A stretch of DNA of 64,000 bases from Citricoccus sp. K5 (lineage in GTDB: Bacteria > Actinomycetota > Actinomycetes > Actinomycetales > Micrococcaceae): contig NZ_LR732817.1 of the NCBI RefSeq assembly GCF_902506195.1, positions 3,253,407 through 3,317,406 of the forward strand, given 5' to 3'. Positions within the stretch are counted from its first letter, which is position 1, and each line of letters begins with the position of its first letter. A model generated the notes under the pieces. The model was given only the letters and a program-made list of their open reading frames with translations. It ran no database searches and had not been told where the DNA came from. A program made the translations under genes and the position numbers. Below are positions 1-8,647 of this stretch, piece after piece.

Positions 1-314
1 AGGGTGGCGGCCAGCGCCGCGACGTCCTGCTCCCACCACGAGGAGCCGTAGCCGTTGAGGCGCACCCAGGCCGAGTGCCCGCCGGACAGCCACTCCACGG
101 CGTTCGCCCGCGCGGTGTCCTTGTCCTGGGGCGCCACCGCGTCCTCGATGTCCAGTACCACGATGTCCGCCGGGGAGTCCTCGGCGGCCGGGAACTTCTC
201 AGGGTGGACGGCGTTGACCAGTAGCCAGGAGCGCGCCAGGACCGGATCGATCCTCTGGCCGGGGGTGGGGGTGAAGTGGTGCGGGATGGCAGGGATCAGG
301 GGCGTGGAGCTCAC
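1..314 (-). CDS. HpcH/HpaI aldolase / citrate lyase beta-like protein (5' part only)
   Basis: The first 104 residues of a protein whose C-terminus lies beyond the left edge. I read a GTG start at 312-314 (minus strand) with GAGGA eight bases before it. Visible are LLVNAVHPEKF (about residues 31-41), DIEDAV (55-60), the acidic metal-binding segment typical of CitE-type lyases, and WVRLNG (83-88). The family cleaves or forms C-C bonds in malyl-, citramalyl- or citryl-CoA-type substrates with Mg2+. The substrate cannot be told from this fragment. It is the upstream member of a minus-strand run; the CGNR gene ends nowhere near enough to prove co-transcription. Confidence 0.8.
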   Translation of the reverse strand, partial: MSSTPLIPAIPHHFTPTPGQRIDPVLARSWLLVNAVHPEKFPAAEDSPADIVVLDIEDAVAPQDKDTARANAVEWLSGGHSAWVRLNGYGSSWWEQDVAALAAT

Positions 315-472
315 GGTGTAATCCTCACGTGGACGGCGATCAGGGACCAGCGCCACGGGCCAGGTCGGGGGACCGGCCGGCGGCGGGCAACAACGGTCGA
401 CGTGTGCGTCGGGCCTTGACGGCACCGTCCGGGTGAGACGGGAACGGTGTCCCGGGTGGGGACGTGTCGAGC

Positions 473-1201
473 CTACTTCTTCTTCTTGCCCTTCTTGGAC
501 TTCTTCTTCCCGGGCTTGTCCTTCTTCTCCGGCGCATCCTCCAGCGAACCGTGCTCCGAGGCAATCTCGTCCGATGCGGCATCGTACTCCGCATGGTCTC
601 CGTGGTCTGAGAGCTCACCATGGTCCGGGGACTCCGCAGCTCGCCGGGCCCGGTAGGCCTTGACGTGGGCGCGGTTGGCGCAGTTGGCCTCATCGCAGAA
701 CTGCTTGGAACGGTTGCGAGTCAGGTCCACGAAGGCGTTGGTGCAGTCCTCTCCGGAGCAGGTCCGCAGCCGTGTCAGCTCGCCGGCCAGGGCCACCTCG
801 GCCAGCGCCAGGGCCAGAGAGGTGGAGAGGGTCTTCTCCGGGACGTCACTGTCCTGCCCGGCAGCCAGGACCGCGGGCGTGCGGGCCGTGGCCGGTTCGG
901 GTGCGAACACGTGCACGGGCCCCGCCGAGGCCAAAAGAAGGTTGACGCCCTCGAGGGCGGCACCGATGTCCAGGGCATGGGCGTCCTGCCAGATGCCCGC
1001 GACGGCGGCGCGCAGCTTGCGGACGGAGCGCAGGGTGGCGCTGGAGGGGTCGTCGTCGAAGTTCCAGCCGGGCAGGGCTGCGGGAAGCTCGGCCGGCTGG
1101 TCGAGCCGCTCGGGGAGGAGGCGACCGCCGCGGGGACCGGGGGCCGTGTTGGCAAGCGTCGCGGCCTGGGCCAGACGACTGGTGGTGGTTGCTGAGAACA
1201 T
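473..1201 (-). CDS. CGNR zinc-finger domain protein
   Basis: A 242-residue putative transcription regulator. The start at 1201 (MFSATTTSRLAQ) has AAGGA nine to ten bases upstream; a longer frame exists but lacks a better site. The N-terminal two thirds resemble the stress-sensing ABATE-type region of this family. The C-terminal zinc finger reads CSGEDC, then DLTRNRSKQFC and CANR, so the usual CGNR tetrad is CANR here. The protein ends in a glutamate/lysine tail finishing KKKSKKGKKKK, a basic nucleic-acid-binding-like extension. It is divergent from the ThDP enzyme at 1511, which it may regulate; that is inference from position only. Confidence 0.8.
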   Translation of the reverse strand: MFSATTTSRLAQAATLANTAPGPRGGRLLPERLDQPAELPAALPGWNFDDDPSSATLRSVRKLRAAVAGIWQDAHALDIGAALEGVNLLLASAGPVHVFAPEPATARTPAVLAAGQDSDVPEKTLSTSLALALAEVALAGELTRLRTCSGEDCTNAFVDLTRNRSKQFCDEANCANRAHVKAYRARRAAESPDHGELSDHGDHAEYDAASDEIASEHGSLEDAPEKKDKPGKKKSKKGKKKK

Positions 1202-1510
1202 AGTGCGTTTCGTCCTTTTGAGGCTGTCCGGAATTCGGGGATGAATACTTCGGACGGTGACAGCACTGTACGTCCGCTTGGGGGTGCTGATCAGGCGACT
1301 GGCCCTGAAACGGGTAGTGGACAGGAACTCAACAGATCGCATTCAGGGAAGACCACGTGCTCGGTGCGGACGACACATCCGGCCACAGCGCGCGGTGGGG
1401 CCTTGGAGCTGGGGTACTTTGTACAAAGTTTGACCTGCGCGCCGCCCGAGGACCATCTCGGGCCGCGGAGTCGGCATGTCCGGCACCGCCCACAGTCCAA
1501 GGAGTACTGC
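1202..1510. other. Divergent intergenic region without a gene
   Basis: About 309 bases separate the divergent CGNR gene and ThDP enzyme. I see no credible small gene. The one clear signal is the 14-bp palindrome at 1416-1429, listed separately. Confidence 0.6.
1416..1429. promoter_or_regulatory. Perfect 14-bp palindrome, candidate operator
   Basis: ACTTTGTACAAAGT is a perfect palindrome 82 bp before the ThDP enzyme start, inside the region it shares with the CGNR regulator. The core TTGTACAA fits a dimeric helix-turn-helix repressor. Which protein binds is unknown. Confidence 0.55.
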
Positions 1511-3166
1511 ATGAGCACTGAACAGACCACGGCCACCACGAAGTCGGCCGGACACGTCATCGTCGACACCCTCGAGGCGCACGGCGTCAAGCGGATCTAT
1601 TCCATCCCGGGTGAGAGCTACCTCGATGTGCTGGACGGTCTGCACCACTCCACCATCGAGAACGTCATCTGCCGCCACGAGGGCGGTGCCGCGTACATGG
1701 CCGAGGCCGACGGCAAGATGAACTCCGTTCCGGGCATTGCCATGGTGACACGCGGTCCCGGTGCCGCCAACGCGCATGTCGGCCTGCACACCGCCTGGCA
1801 GGACTCGACCGCGATGGTCCTGTTCGTGGGCCTGATCCCGTTCGAGCACCGCGGCAAGGAGGCCTTCCAGGAGTTCGACCCGCAGATGTGGTTCGAATCC
1901 GGCGCCAAGCGCGTGATGACCCTGGACCACGCCAGCCGTGCCTCCGAGATCGTGGCCGAGGCCATGTTCGCCGCCACGTCCGGCCGTCCCGGGCCGGTGA
2001 TCGTGGGCCTGCATGAGGACATCATCAAGGAGCAGATCAGCCCCGAGCTGCACCCGAACATCCCGGTGGCCACCGGCGGTATGACCGTGGAGGACTGGAA
2101 GGCCCTGAACGAGGCACTGCAGGAGTCCGACAAGCCGCTGTTCATCACCGGCGGCAACGACTGGACCACCGAGGGGGCCGAGGCCCTGACGACCTGGCTC
2201 GAGGAGCACAACATCCCCGCTGCGGCCGAATGGCGCACCGAGGGCACCGTGCCGTTCACCTCCCCGTCCTATGTGGGCCCGATCGGCTACGGCCGTCCCA
2301 AGCCGACCTATGATCTGCTCGAGGAGACCGACCTCATCGTCTTCGTGGGCACCGTCCCCGGTGACGTGGTCACGGACGGCTTCACCATCCGTCAGAACTG
2401 GGACAGGAAGAATTTCCTCGTCACCATCGACCCCTCGCTGCGCGGCCGCTCCGGTCCCGTGTCCCACCAGATCGTGGCCAAGCCGGACGTGTTCGTGCGG
2501 GACCTCGTCCGCATGGACCTGGCCGTCAAGGACTCGTGGAAGGAATGGACCTCCCGGATGCGCGGCGAGCAGGAGAAGTTCGCCGCCCTGCCGTCCGCCG
2601 AGCCGGCCGAGGGCCAGGCCCGCATGGACACGCTCATGGCCAACCTGGTGCAGTCGCTGCCCGAGGACGCCATGATCACCCTGGGTGCCGGTGAGCACAC
2701 CAACTGGGCCCACCGCTACTTCCCCACCAACTCCTATGCCGCCATGGTCTCGGCCCGCAACGGCTCCATGGGCTACTCGGTGCCGTCCGCCGTGGCCGCG
2801 TCCCTGAACTACCCGGGCCGCCGCGTGGTGACCATCGCCGGTGACGGCGAGTTCCTCATGAACGGTCAGGAACTGGCCACCGCCGCCCAGTACGGCGCCA
2901 CCCCGCTGGTGGTCGTGATGGACAACCAGGAGTACGGCACGATCCGCACCCACCAGGAGCGGGACTACCCCAACCGGGTCTCCGGCACGCAGCTGAAGAA
3001 CCCGGACTTCGCCAAGATGGCCGAGGCCTTCGGCGGCTTCGGCGTGCGCGTGGAGCAGGACGCCGACGTCCCGGCCGCCGTCGAGGCCGCCATCAAGGCG
3101 ATCGACGAGGATGGCACGTTCGCGCTCATCCACCTGATCGTGGACCAGCGGGTCAAGGCCTACTGA
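1511..3166 (+). CDS. Thiamine-diphosphate-dependent enzyme, acetolactate synthase-like
   Basis: 551 residues with the three-domain plan of the pyruvate oxidase / acetolactate synthase family. The ATG at 1511 follows AAGGAG. RHEGG at 56-60 carries the catalytic glutamate (E57), and the ThDP-Mg motif runs from GDG at 444 to N472. The family decarboxylates 2-oxo acids, then ligates, oxidises or releases the product. True anabolic acetolactate synthase has RHEQ and a small subunit (ilvN) beside it; here the motif is RHEGG and no ilvN is present, so a catabolic 2-oxo-acid decarboxylase or ligase is more likely. It is a single-gene unit followed by a strong hairpin. Confidence 0.85.
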   Translation: MSTEQTTATTKSAGHVIVDTLEAHGVKRIYSIPGESYLDVLDGLHHSTIENVICRHEGGAAYMAEADGKMNSVPGIAMVTRGPGAANAHVGLHTAWQDSTAMVLFVGLIPFEHRGKEAFQEFDPQMWFESGAKRVMTLDHASRASEIVAEAMFAATSGRPGPVIVGLHEDIIKEQISPELHPNIPVATGGMTVEDWKALNEALQESDKPLFITGGNDWTTEGAEALTTWLEEHNIPAAAEWRTEGTVPFTSPSYVGPIGYGRPKPTYDLLEETDLIVFVGTVPGDVVTDGFTIRQNWDRKNFLVTIDPSLRGRSGPVSHQIVAKPDVFVRDLVRMDLAVKDSWKEWTSRMRGEQEKFAALPSAEPAEGQARMDTLMANLVQSLPEDAMITLGAGEHTNWAHRYFPTNSYAAMVSARNGSMGYSVPSAVAASLNYPGRRVVTIAGDGEFLMNGQELATAAQYGATPLVVVMDNQEYGTIRTHQERDYPNRVSGTQLKNPDFAKMAEAFGGFGVRVEQDADVPAAVEAAIKAIDEDGTFALIHLIVDQRVKAY

Positions 3167-3190
3167 CCCGCTGCGCTGGACCCATCACGG

Positions 3191-3214
3191 AGGCCGCCCC
3201 CGAGGGGGCGGCCT
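3191..3214 (+). terminator. Hairpin terminator after the ThDP gene
   Basis: Perfect 11-bp arms (AGGCCGCCCCC and GGGGGCGGCCT) with a two-base gap, 24 bases after the ThDP gene stop and just before the convergent DUF664 stop. It probably works in both directions; the T-tract is poor, as is usual in GC-rich actinobacteria. Confidence 0.8.
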
Positions 3215-3223
3215 TCAGTGCGT

Positions 3224-3823
3224 TCAGCTGGCTTCCGGGTACGGCGGATCCAGGCCAACCTGCCCGTCCACGGCCTCACGGATCAGGTCCGCATGGCCGA
3301 GATGCCTGGAGTACTCCTCGATGAGGTCGAAGAGGTTCCGGCGCAGCGAGACCTCAAGATCGACCTGATCGGACAGGGCGATCCGCTGATCCAGGCCGCC
3401 CCGGTCGAGGGCTGCCTCCAGCCGGCTCTGGGCCTGCGCCACCGCGGCGTCGTAGAGCGCATACAGCTGCTCGGGGGAGTCCTGCCCGGCGGAGGTGAAA
3501 TCCCAGTCCTGCACCTCGTCCCACGGAGCGGAGGCCCAGGGCTCGCCGGGGCTGGAGCCGTCGATCTCCGGCCCGGCCTTCATCACCTCGACCCCCGCCA
3601 GATGCTTGATCAGACCACCCATGGTCAGGCGTGATGCGCCGATGGTCGTGGCGAGCCCCGCCACATCCAGGCCTCCGGTCTTCCATCGGAAAGTGACGCG
3701 CAGGCGCTCCAGGGAGCCGAGCACGTGTTCGATTTCGGTGCCGGCCAGCGGCGGATCCCACGGGGGCGGCACCCACGGCTGATCGTTGGTGGTCCCGTCC
3801 GGGGAATCGTCGCTGGAGGTCAT
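3224..3823 (-). CDS. DUF664 / DinB-fold protein (mycothiol-dependent S-transferase-like)
   Basis: 199 residues of the DinB superfamily, DUF664 branch, four-helix bundle proteins many of which use mycothiol. Supporting segments are LTMGGLIKHLAGVE (about 67-80) and the C-terminal DLIEEYSRHLGHADLIRE, whose histidines fit the metal-binding histidines of the fold. The N-terminus is proline-rich. The ATG at 3823 is preceded by TAGCCT plus six bases with no Shine-Dalgarno, which suggests a leaderless transcript. Substrate unknown. It converges on the ThDP gene. Confidence 0.8.
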   Translation of the reverse strand: MTSSDDSPDGTTNDQPWVPPPWDPPLAGTEIEHVLGSLERLRVTFRWKTGGLDVAGLATTIGASRLTMGGLIKHLAGVEVMKAGPEIDGSSPGEPWASAPWDEVQDWDFTSAGQDSPEQLYALYDAAVAQAQSRLEAALDRGGLDQRIALSDQVDLEVSLRRNLFDLIEEYSRHLGHADLIREAVDGQVGLDPPYPEAS

Positions 3824-3890
3824 GGAGCCAGGCTAGGAACTCCCGACGTCGGCCGGTAGCCTTCAGTGCTCCGGCAGGTCTTGAGGGGAG

Positions 3891-5414
3891 TCAGGGAGTC
3901 AGGACCGAGTCCGCCGTGCCGGCCCAGCGGTTGATGTCCAGGGGCGCCTGGCGGCATGTCTCGTACATCGCCGAGAAGGCCGGGTGGAAGACGGCATTGA
4001 GCTCATCAGTCCGGTCCTGCCAGGCCTGGATCTCCGGCAGGTAGCCGTTGAACTCGTCGACGATCTCCTGCTCGTCCAGGGTGGTGAGGGCACCATGGTC
4101 CACCACGATCCGGCCGTCCACCATGACGTATTCGAGGGAACTGCCGTTCTCGGAGTAGACCAGCTGGTGATCCAGCTTCTGGCGTGGCGTGAAGTTCAGG
4201 GTGTTGAGGTCCCACACCAGGAGGTCGGCACGCTTGCCGACCTCGAGGGATCCGACGGTGCGGTCCAGCATGGCCGACTTTGCGCCATCGAGGGTGCCGG
4301 CCCGCAGGGTCTCGTCGACGGAGGGCCACGCCGCCGGATCGGAGTCGCCGATCTTGTGCAGCAGAGACGCCATCTTGATGACCTCGAGCAGCCGCGGGGT
4401 GTCCGAGGAGGAGCAGCCGTCCGTGCCCAGCCCCAGGTTCACCCCGGCGTCCCGGTATTTGCGCCAGGGGAGGATCCCGGAGCCGAGCTTCAGGTTGGAG
4501 ATCGGGTTGTGGGAGACGGATGCGGAGTGGTTGGCCAAGATCTCGATGTCCTGGTCAGTCACCCAGATGCCATGGGCGAAGGTGGTGTTCCGGGAGAGCG
4601 CCTGGATGCTCTCGAGGTACTGCGGCAGGGTCATGCCGTAGAACTCCTGGCCGGTGATCGCCTGCGTCTTGGTCTCCAGCATGTGGATGTGGCACTCGAT
4701 CCCGTGGCGGCCGGCCAGGGCCACGGCACCGGATAGGAGGTCCGGGGTGCAGCGCTGTGGCGCGGACGGGGCGAGCATGTAGTGGAGGCGTCCCTCCCCC
4801 CGGCCGTGGTAGCGCCGGATGGCCTGCTCGCTGTAGTCCAGGTACTCCCCGGCGCTGAGCAGGGACTCGTTCCGGACCGCGTGGAGCACTTCGGCCGGCA
4901 GGTGGTCTGCGGCGAAGGGGACGGTGTCCACGAAGGGCACATTGATGACGTGACCGGACACATTGGCCCGGATCCCGATCCGCTCGTAGGCATCCACCAC
5001 GGCCTCGAGCTGGCCGAAGTCCTGTGAGGGGGTCTCCAGGACGTCGTCCACGATGGTCGTGACGCCGGACTTCAGGCTCTCCAGCGCGAACAGCTGGGAT
5101 CGGACGCGGACGAAGTCAGGCGACCGCGGCGGAGCACCGAGCAGCGGGTAGGTGTAGAGCATCCACAATTCCAGCGGCATGTTGTCATATCGACCCTTGT
5201 ACACGGTCTCCCACGAGTGGGTGTGGGCGTTGACGAAGCCGGGCGTGACGAGCCGGTCTCGGCCGTCCAGGATCTCGTCACGGGGCTCGGGCTGCAGGTC
5301 CGAGCCGATGGCCACGATGTCCTGACCCTCGATCCGCAGGTCGAGGACCTGCGGGCTGCTACTGGTGCCCTCCGCCATGGTGATGACGTGGGCGCTGCGG
5401 ATGAACAGGGACAT
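3891..5414 (-). CDS. ATZ/TRZ-family amidohydrolase / deaminase
   Basis: 507 residues of the amidohydrolase superfamily close to the cytosine/guanine deaminase and TrzA/AtzA group. Metal and catalytic residues are visible in order: NAHTHS after beta-strand 1, CHIHMLETK, FAHGIWV, and GTDGCSSSD with the final metal-ligand aspartate. The enzyme should hydrolyse or deaminate an amino-substituted N-heterocycle in the cytosol. It lies 76 bp behind an NCS1 nucleobase permease on the same strand, so uptake and first-step breakdown of a purine, pyrimidine, hydantoin or triazine-like compound is the likely role. The leader between them carries a 7-bp tandem repeat. Confidence 0.85.
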   Translation of the reverse strand: MSLFIRSAHVITMAEGTSSSPQVLDLRIEGQDIVAIGSDLQPEPRDEILDGRDRLVTPGFVNAHTHSWETVYKGRYDNMPLELWMLYTYPLLGAPPRSPDFVRVRSQLFALESLKSGVTTIVDDVLETPSQDFGQLEAVVDAYERIGIRANVSGHVINVPFVDTVPFAADHLPAEVLHAVRNESLLSAGEYLDYSEQAIRRYHGRGEGRLHYMLAPSAPQRCTPDLLSGAVALAGRHGIECHIHMLETKTQAITGQEFYGMTLPQYLESIQALSRNTTFAHGIWVTDQDIEILANHSASVSHNPISNLKLGSGILPWRKYRDAGVNLGLGTDGCSSSDTPRLLEVIKMASLLHKIGDSDPAAWPSVDETLRAGTLDGAKSAMLDRTVGSLEVGKRADLLVWDLNTLNFTPRQKLDHQLVYSENGSSLEYVMVDGRIVVDHGALTTLDEQEIVDEFNGYLPEIQAWQDRTDELNAVFHPAFSAMYETCRQAPLDINRWAGTADSVLTP

Positions 5415-5432
5415 TCGGGATCGCTCCTGAGG

Positions 5433-5460
5433 AAGTGGGAAGTGGGAAGTGGGATGTGGG
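5433..5460. repeat. Four-copy heptanucleotide tandem repeat in a leader
   Basis: AAGTGGG occurs three times in a row (5433-5453), followed by ATGTGGG (5454-5460). The array sits between the permease stop and the amidohydrolase Shine-Dalgarno (AGGAG on the minus strand). A copy-number change would shift leader length but not the reading frame. Confidence 0.8.
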
Positions 5461-5490
5461 TTGGGCGCTGGGGGATGAACCCGAGGCGCC

Positions 5491-6831
5491 TCAGGCGTGT
5501 GAGGCGAGGTCCCGGGTCCGGCCGGTCCAGCCCAGGGCGGCGGCGCAGGCCGTGGCGACGATGATGCCCACGATGGCGGGGCTGCCCCAGGACAGCAGGT
5601 TGCAGAGTACGGCGACGGCCGCTCCGGCCAGGTAGGACGCCACGCCGGGGACCTTCAGGCGCGGCTGATCCTCCAGGTCGAGGCCTGGGTCGCGCCCCCG
5701 CCATGCGGTGAGGAAGGTGCCGATGAGGACTCCGCCCAGTGGCGGGATGACCACTCCGACGAGCACGAGGAAGCCCGTCATGGCGTCTGCCACACCGGTC
5801 AGGGCCAGGACGATGCCGATGGCCACGCCGGCGATGATGAACGGGCTCTTGGACTTGCGCTCGAACAGCTCGGCCCCGGCGACGCCGAAGGCATAGGCGG
5901 CGTTGTCATTGGTGGTCCAGAGATTGGCCACCAGGAGAAGGACGGCGGCGCCGGCCAGGCCCATGGACATCAGCAGGTTCACGAAGTCCGGCTCGCCGTA
6001 GGCGGCCGCGCCGACGCCGCCGAAGAACAGCATGCCGAACTGGACCACGATCACGGCCAGGGCGGTCAGGGTGAACACGCGGGCCGGGGTGCCGCGGTCG
6101 AAGCGGCTCCAGTTGCCGATCTGGGTGCCTCCGGAGACGAACGTGCCCACCATGAGCGTGATGGCCAGTCCGGCGCTCATCTCCCCGCTGCCCTCGACGG
6201 CCAGGAGCCCGTCCCAGCCTCCGATGTGGTCCAGGGACTGGGCCAGCACGATGCCGCAGAGGAGGAGCATCAGCGGAATGGAGATCCAGGAGATGACCTC
6301 GATTCCCTTGAAGCCCAAGTACGCCGTGGTGGCCATCAGGATGCCGCCGACGATGACGACCGGCCAGGCCACCGACCAGCCGAAGGCAGCGGAGACCAGA
6401 TTGCCGAGGATGCCGACGGTGATGGCGTACCAGCCGATCTGGGTCCCGCCCAGGATGATGGACGCCCATTTGCCGCCCCAGCGGCCCAGGACCAAGCGGG
6501 AGAGCAGGACAGTGGTCAACCCGGTTCGGGAGCTCGCGACGGCCAGCAACCCGATATAGACGGCCAGGATCGCGGCGGCGGTGACGGCCAGGCCGAGGTA
6601 GGGACCGAAGGCGAAGCTCGCGGCCACGCCGCCGCCGGTCACCATGGTCGGGGTGTAGAAGAAGAATCCGGCGATGACGATGACCAGGGAGAGGGTCGGC
6701 CGGCGGGCCGACCGTGGAACGCGCGTGGCCGGATAGTCCCGGTCGACTGGTGGGGACCCGTCCGCCCGGGACGCGCCCGTTTCCTGGGCCTGCCGAACGG
6801 GCTGGGATGGGGGTGGTGCAAGCGTGGTCAT
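5491..6831 (-). CDS. NCS1-family nucleobase permease
   Basis: 446 residues with about 12 membrane segments, of the nucleobase:cation symporter-1 (cytosine/allantoin/hydantoin permease) family. I chose ATG 6831 because AGGAG lies five bases upstream; the earlier in-frame ATG at 6936 has no ribosome site and would run into the divergent promoter. GGTQIGWYAITVG (helix 3) and the later FVSGGTQIGNWSRF fit the NCS1 substrate-site helices. A 50-residue polar N-terminus precedes the first helix. It is the first gene of a likely two-gene operon with the amidohydrolase, divergent from the PucR regulator. Confidence 0.88.
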   Translation of the reverse strand: MTTLAPPPSQPVRQAQETGASRADGSPPVDRDYPATRVPRSARRPTLSLVIVIAGFFFYTPTMVTGGGVAASFAFGPYLGLAVTAAAILAVYIGLLAVASSRTGLTTVLLSRLVLGRWGGKWASIILGGTQIGWYAITVGILGNLVSAAFGWSVAWPVVIVGGILMATTAYLGFKGIEVISWISIPLMLLLCGIVLAQSLDHIGGWDGLLAVEGSGEMSAGLAITLMVGTFVSGGTQIGNWSRFDRGTPARVFTLTALAVIVVQFGMLFFGGVGAAAYGEPDFVNLLMSMGLAGAAVLLLVANLWTTNDNAAYAFGVAGAELFERKSKSPFIIAGVAIGIVLALTGVADAMTGFLVLVGVVIPPLGGVLIGTFLTAWRGRDPGLDLEDQPRLKVPGVASYLAGAAVAVLCNLLSWGSPAIVGIIVATACAAALGWTGRTRDLASHA

Positions 6832-6929
6832 GGCTGCTCCTGAGGGGCGGGTGATGGCGGAGGGGACACCGCCAGACAGTACGGAGCAGGAGGTGGCCCG
6901 GGGCGCTGCGGAAACAATCCGGGTGGAAG

Positions 6930-6944
6930 CCCACACGGTGTGGG
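6930..6944. promoter_or_regulatory. Inverted repeat in the permease/PucR divergent promoter
   Basis: CCCACAC-G-GTGTGGG: perfect 7-bp arms around one base, midway between the NCS1 permease (start 6831) and the PucR-type gene (start 7012). The position suits control of both genes by the PucR protein; binding is inferred. Confidence 0.55.
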
Positions 6945-7011
6945 GCGAAGAGTGTGCGGATCTACACGTCCCGGCAACGGGAGCGAAATATCGCGGTCCT
7001 AGGGTCGAAAC

Positions 7012-8142
7012 ATGTCCTCAGGAACCACCGGAAGCCGTTTCGAGCAGGAGGAGGCCTTCTGGCCGACCGTTCATCAGGTGCTCTCCTGGGGTGAACTGAA
7101 GCTGAGGTTGCGGGTGGGTGAGGGCCGCCTGGACCGGCCGGTGCGGGTGGCGATGACCACGGAACTGGTGGACAACACCCCGTTCCTGCGCGGCGGCGAA
7201 CTGCTGTTGACCACCGGCACGGCCTGGCGGCGGACCGAGGATGCTGCCGCCTTTGTCCGCGGGGCATCCAGGACCGGTGCCGCCGCCATCGGGTTCGGGA
7301 CCGGGCCCTGGAGCGAGGCTGTGCCGGATGCGCTGCTGGCCGCCGCGCGTCGGGCCTCGATGCCGGTGTTGGAGGTGCCGCGGTCCACGCCGTTCGTGGC
7401 CGTGACCGAGCGGGTGGGGACCGAGCAGGCCGAGCGGCGAGCCCACCACACGGAAAGGGCGATGGTCGGTGCGCTCATGGACCACGTCCGGCGGGGGCAG
7501 GCCGACCCGGTCGTCCTGGAGGATCATGCGCCGTTCCTGTACTCCCGCCATGACTCCGGCACCACGCTGCTGGCGGCCGTCTGTCATGCCGACGGCGGTG
7601 TGTTCCCCGAGCCGGCCCGGGGGCGGATCCTGATCGGCCACCGGGAACGCCGGGTTCTGGTGGTGGGGGAGGAGCCGGCGGTGCGCTGGTATGTCCAATC
7701 ACGGGCGATTCCCCTCTACGGCTGGGGCGAGGCGGCCACGGGGCGTGACCTGCGCCGAATCCTCGGCGAGTCCTGGAGCGCCTTCGATGTGGCGCTCCAG
7801 CGCGGCCGGCCGGCCTCGACCCGGGACCTGGCCAGCATCGGCGGGCTGGTGGCCCGGCTGACCTCGGAGCAGCTGGCACCCTTCGCCGATCACGTCCTCG
7901 AGCCGATCCGGCGCTACGACGCCATCCACGGGACGGACCTGCTGACCACCGTCGAGGCCTTCGTCCGCGTGCGCGGATCCCTGGCCGAGACGAGTCGGGA
8001 GCTGTACCTGCACGTCAACACGGTGCGCAAGCGGATGGCCCGGCTGGCGGCCGTGCTGGGGTTGGACCCGCTGGACCCGGAGGGGTACCTGGTGCTTCAC
8101 CTGGCCATCCATTCCGCCGGTAGTGACGTGGGCCACGACTAG
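7012..8142 (+). CDS. PucR-family transcriptional regulator
   Basis: 376 residues. An N-terminal PucR sensory domain (about residues 20-140, including NTPFLRGGELLLTTG and VLEVPRSTPFVAV) is followed by a linker and a C-terminal PucR-type helix-turn-helix around residues 310-350 (LAETSRELYLHVNTVRKR). Such proteins respond to nucleobase or purine catabolic intermediates and usually activate the neighbouring permease and amidohydrolase genes, which fits the divergent arrangement. The ATG at 7012 has no Shine-Dalgarno but TAGGGT sits six bases upstream, the pattern of a leaderless actinobacterial mRNA. Confidence 0.88.
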   Translation: MSSGTTGSRFEQEEAFWPTVHQVLSWGELKLRLRVGEGRLDRPVRVAMTTELVDNTPFLRGGELLLTTGTAWRRTEDAAAFVRGASRTGAAAIGFGTGPWSEAVPDALLAAARRASMPVLEVPRSTPFVAVTERVGTEQAERRAHHTERAMVGALMDHVRRGQADPVVLEDHAPFLYSRHDSGTTLLAAVCHADGGVFPEPARGRILIGHRERRVLVVGEEPAVRWYVQSRAIPLYGWGEAATGRDLRRILGESWSAFDVALQRGRPASTRDLASIGGLVARLTSEQLAPFADHVLEPIRRYDAIHGTDLLTTVEAFVRVRGSLAETSRELYLHVNTVRKRMARLAAVLGLDPLDPEGYLVLHLAIHSAGSDVGHD

Positions 8143-8182
8143 GGATACCGTGGATGCACCGCCACAGCCAGGAGGTTGCGCC

Positions 8183-8647
8183 ATGACGTCCCCGTCCACG
8201 GAATCCACCCGCACTGCAGTAGATGCCACGGATCGTTCCACCGGCACGGTCGATTTCAGCTCGGTGCTGGACGCCCGCCCTGAGATCGACGGGGAGGCCG
8301 TGTCCCGCGTCGGCATGACCCAGGCCGCACTGGACCTGATCGGCTCACTCCAGCAGGTCCACGGCCCGCTGATGTTCCACCAGTCCGGCGGCTGCTGTGA
8401 TGGATCCTCGCCGATGTGCTTCCCCGCCGGTGACTTCAAGACCGGGGGAGCGGACATCCTGCTGGGGACGTTCGTCCTGCCCGAAGGTACGGAGCTGCCG
8501 TTCTGGATGAGCCGCGAGCAGTTCGACTACTGGAAGCACACCCACCTGACCCTGGACGTGGTCGACGGCCGTGGCTCGGGCTTCTCGGTGGAGGCACCAG
8601 AAGGCAAGCGCTTCCTCATCCGGTCCCGCCTGATGGACGCGCGGTGA
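8183..8647 (+). CDS. DUF779 protein linked to aldehyde dehydrogenase
   Basis: 154 residues, start at 8183 with AGGAGG eight bases upstream. DUF779 proteins are small cytosolic proteins found next to acetaldehyde/aldehyde dehydrogenase genes; their biochemical role is not settled. The family hallmark is seen as FHQSGGCCDGSSPMCFP, a cysteine-rich loop able to bind metal or react with aldehyde, and a later WKHTHLTLDVV. Its TGA overlaps the GTG of the next gene (8644-8647), so the two are translationally coupled. Context indicates a role in the ethanol/acetaldehyde module. Confidence 0.85.
   Translation: MTSPSTESTRTAVDATDRSTGTVDFSSVLDARPEIDGEAVSRVGMTQAALDLIGSLQQVHGPLMFHQSGGCCDGSSPMCFPAGDFKTGGADILLGTFVLPEGTELPFWMSREQFDYWKHTHLTLDVVDGRGSGFSVEAPEGKRFLIRSRLMDAR

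Noticed and set aside
1343-3133. 596-codon frame antisense to the first ThDP enzyme
   Set aside because: No motif; the plus-strand gene has ThDP motifs and a ribosome site.
1511-3166. Anabolic acetolactate synthase large subunit (ilvB)
   Set aside because: RHEQ is replaced by RHEGG, there is no ilvN or ilvC neighbour, and the gene stands alone.
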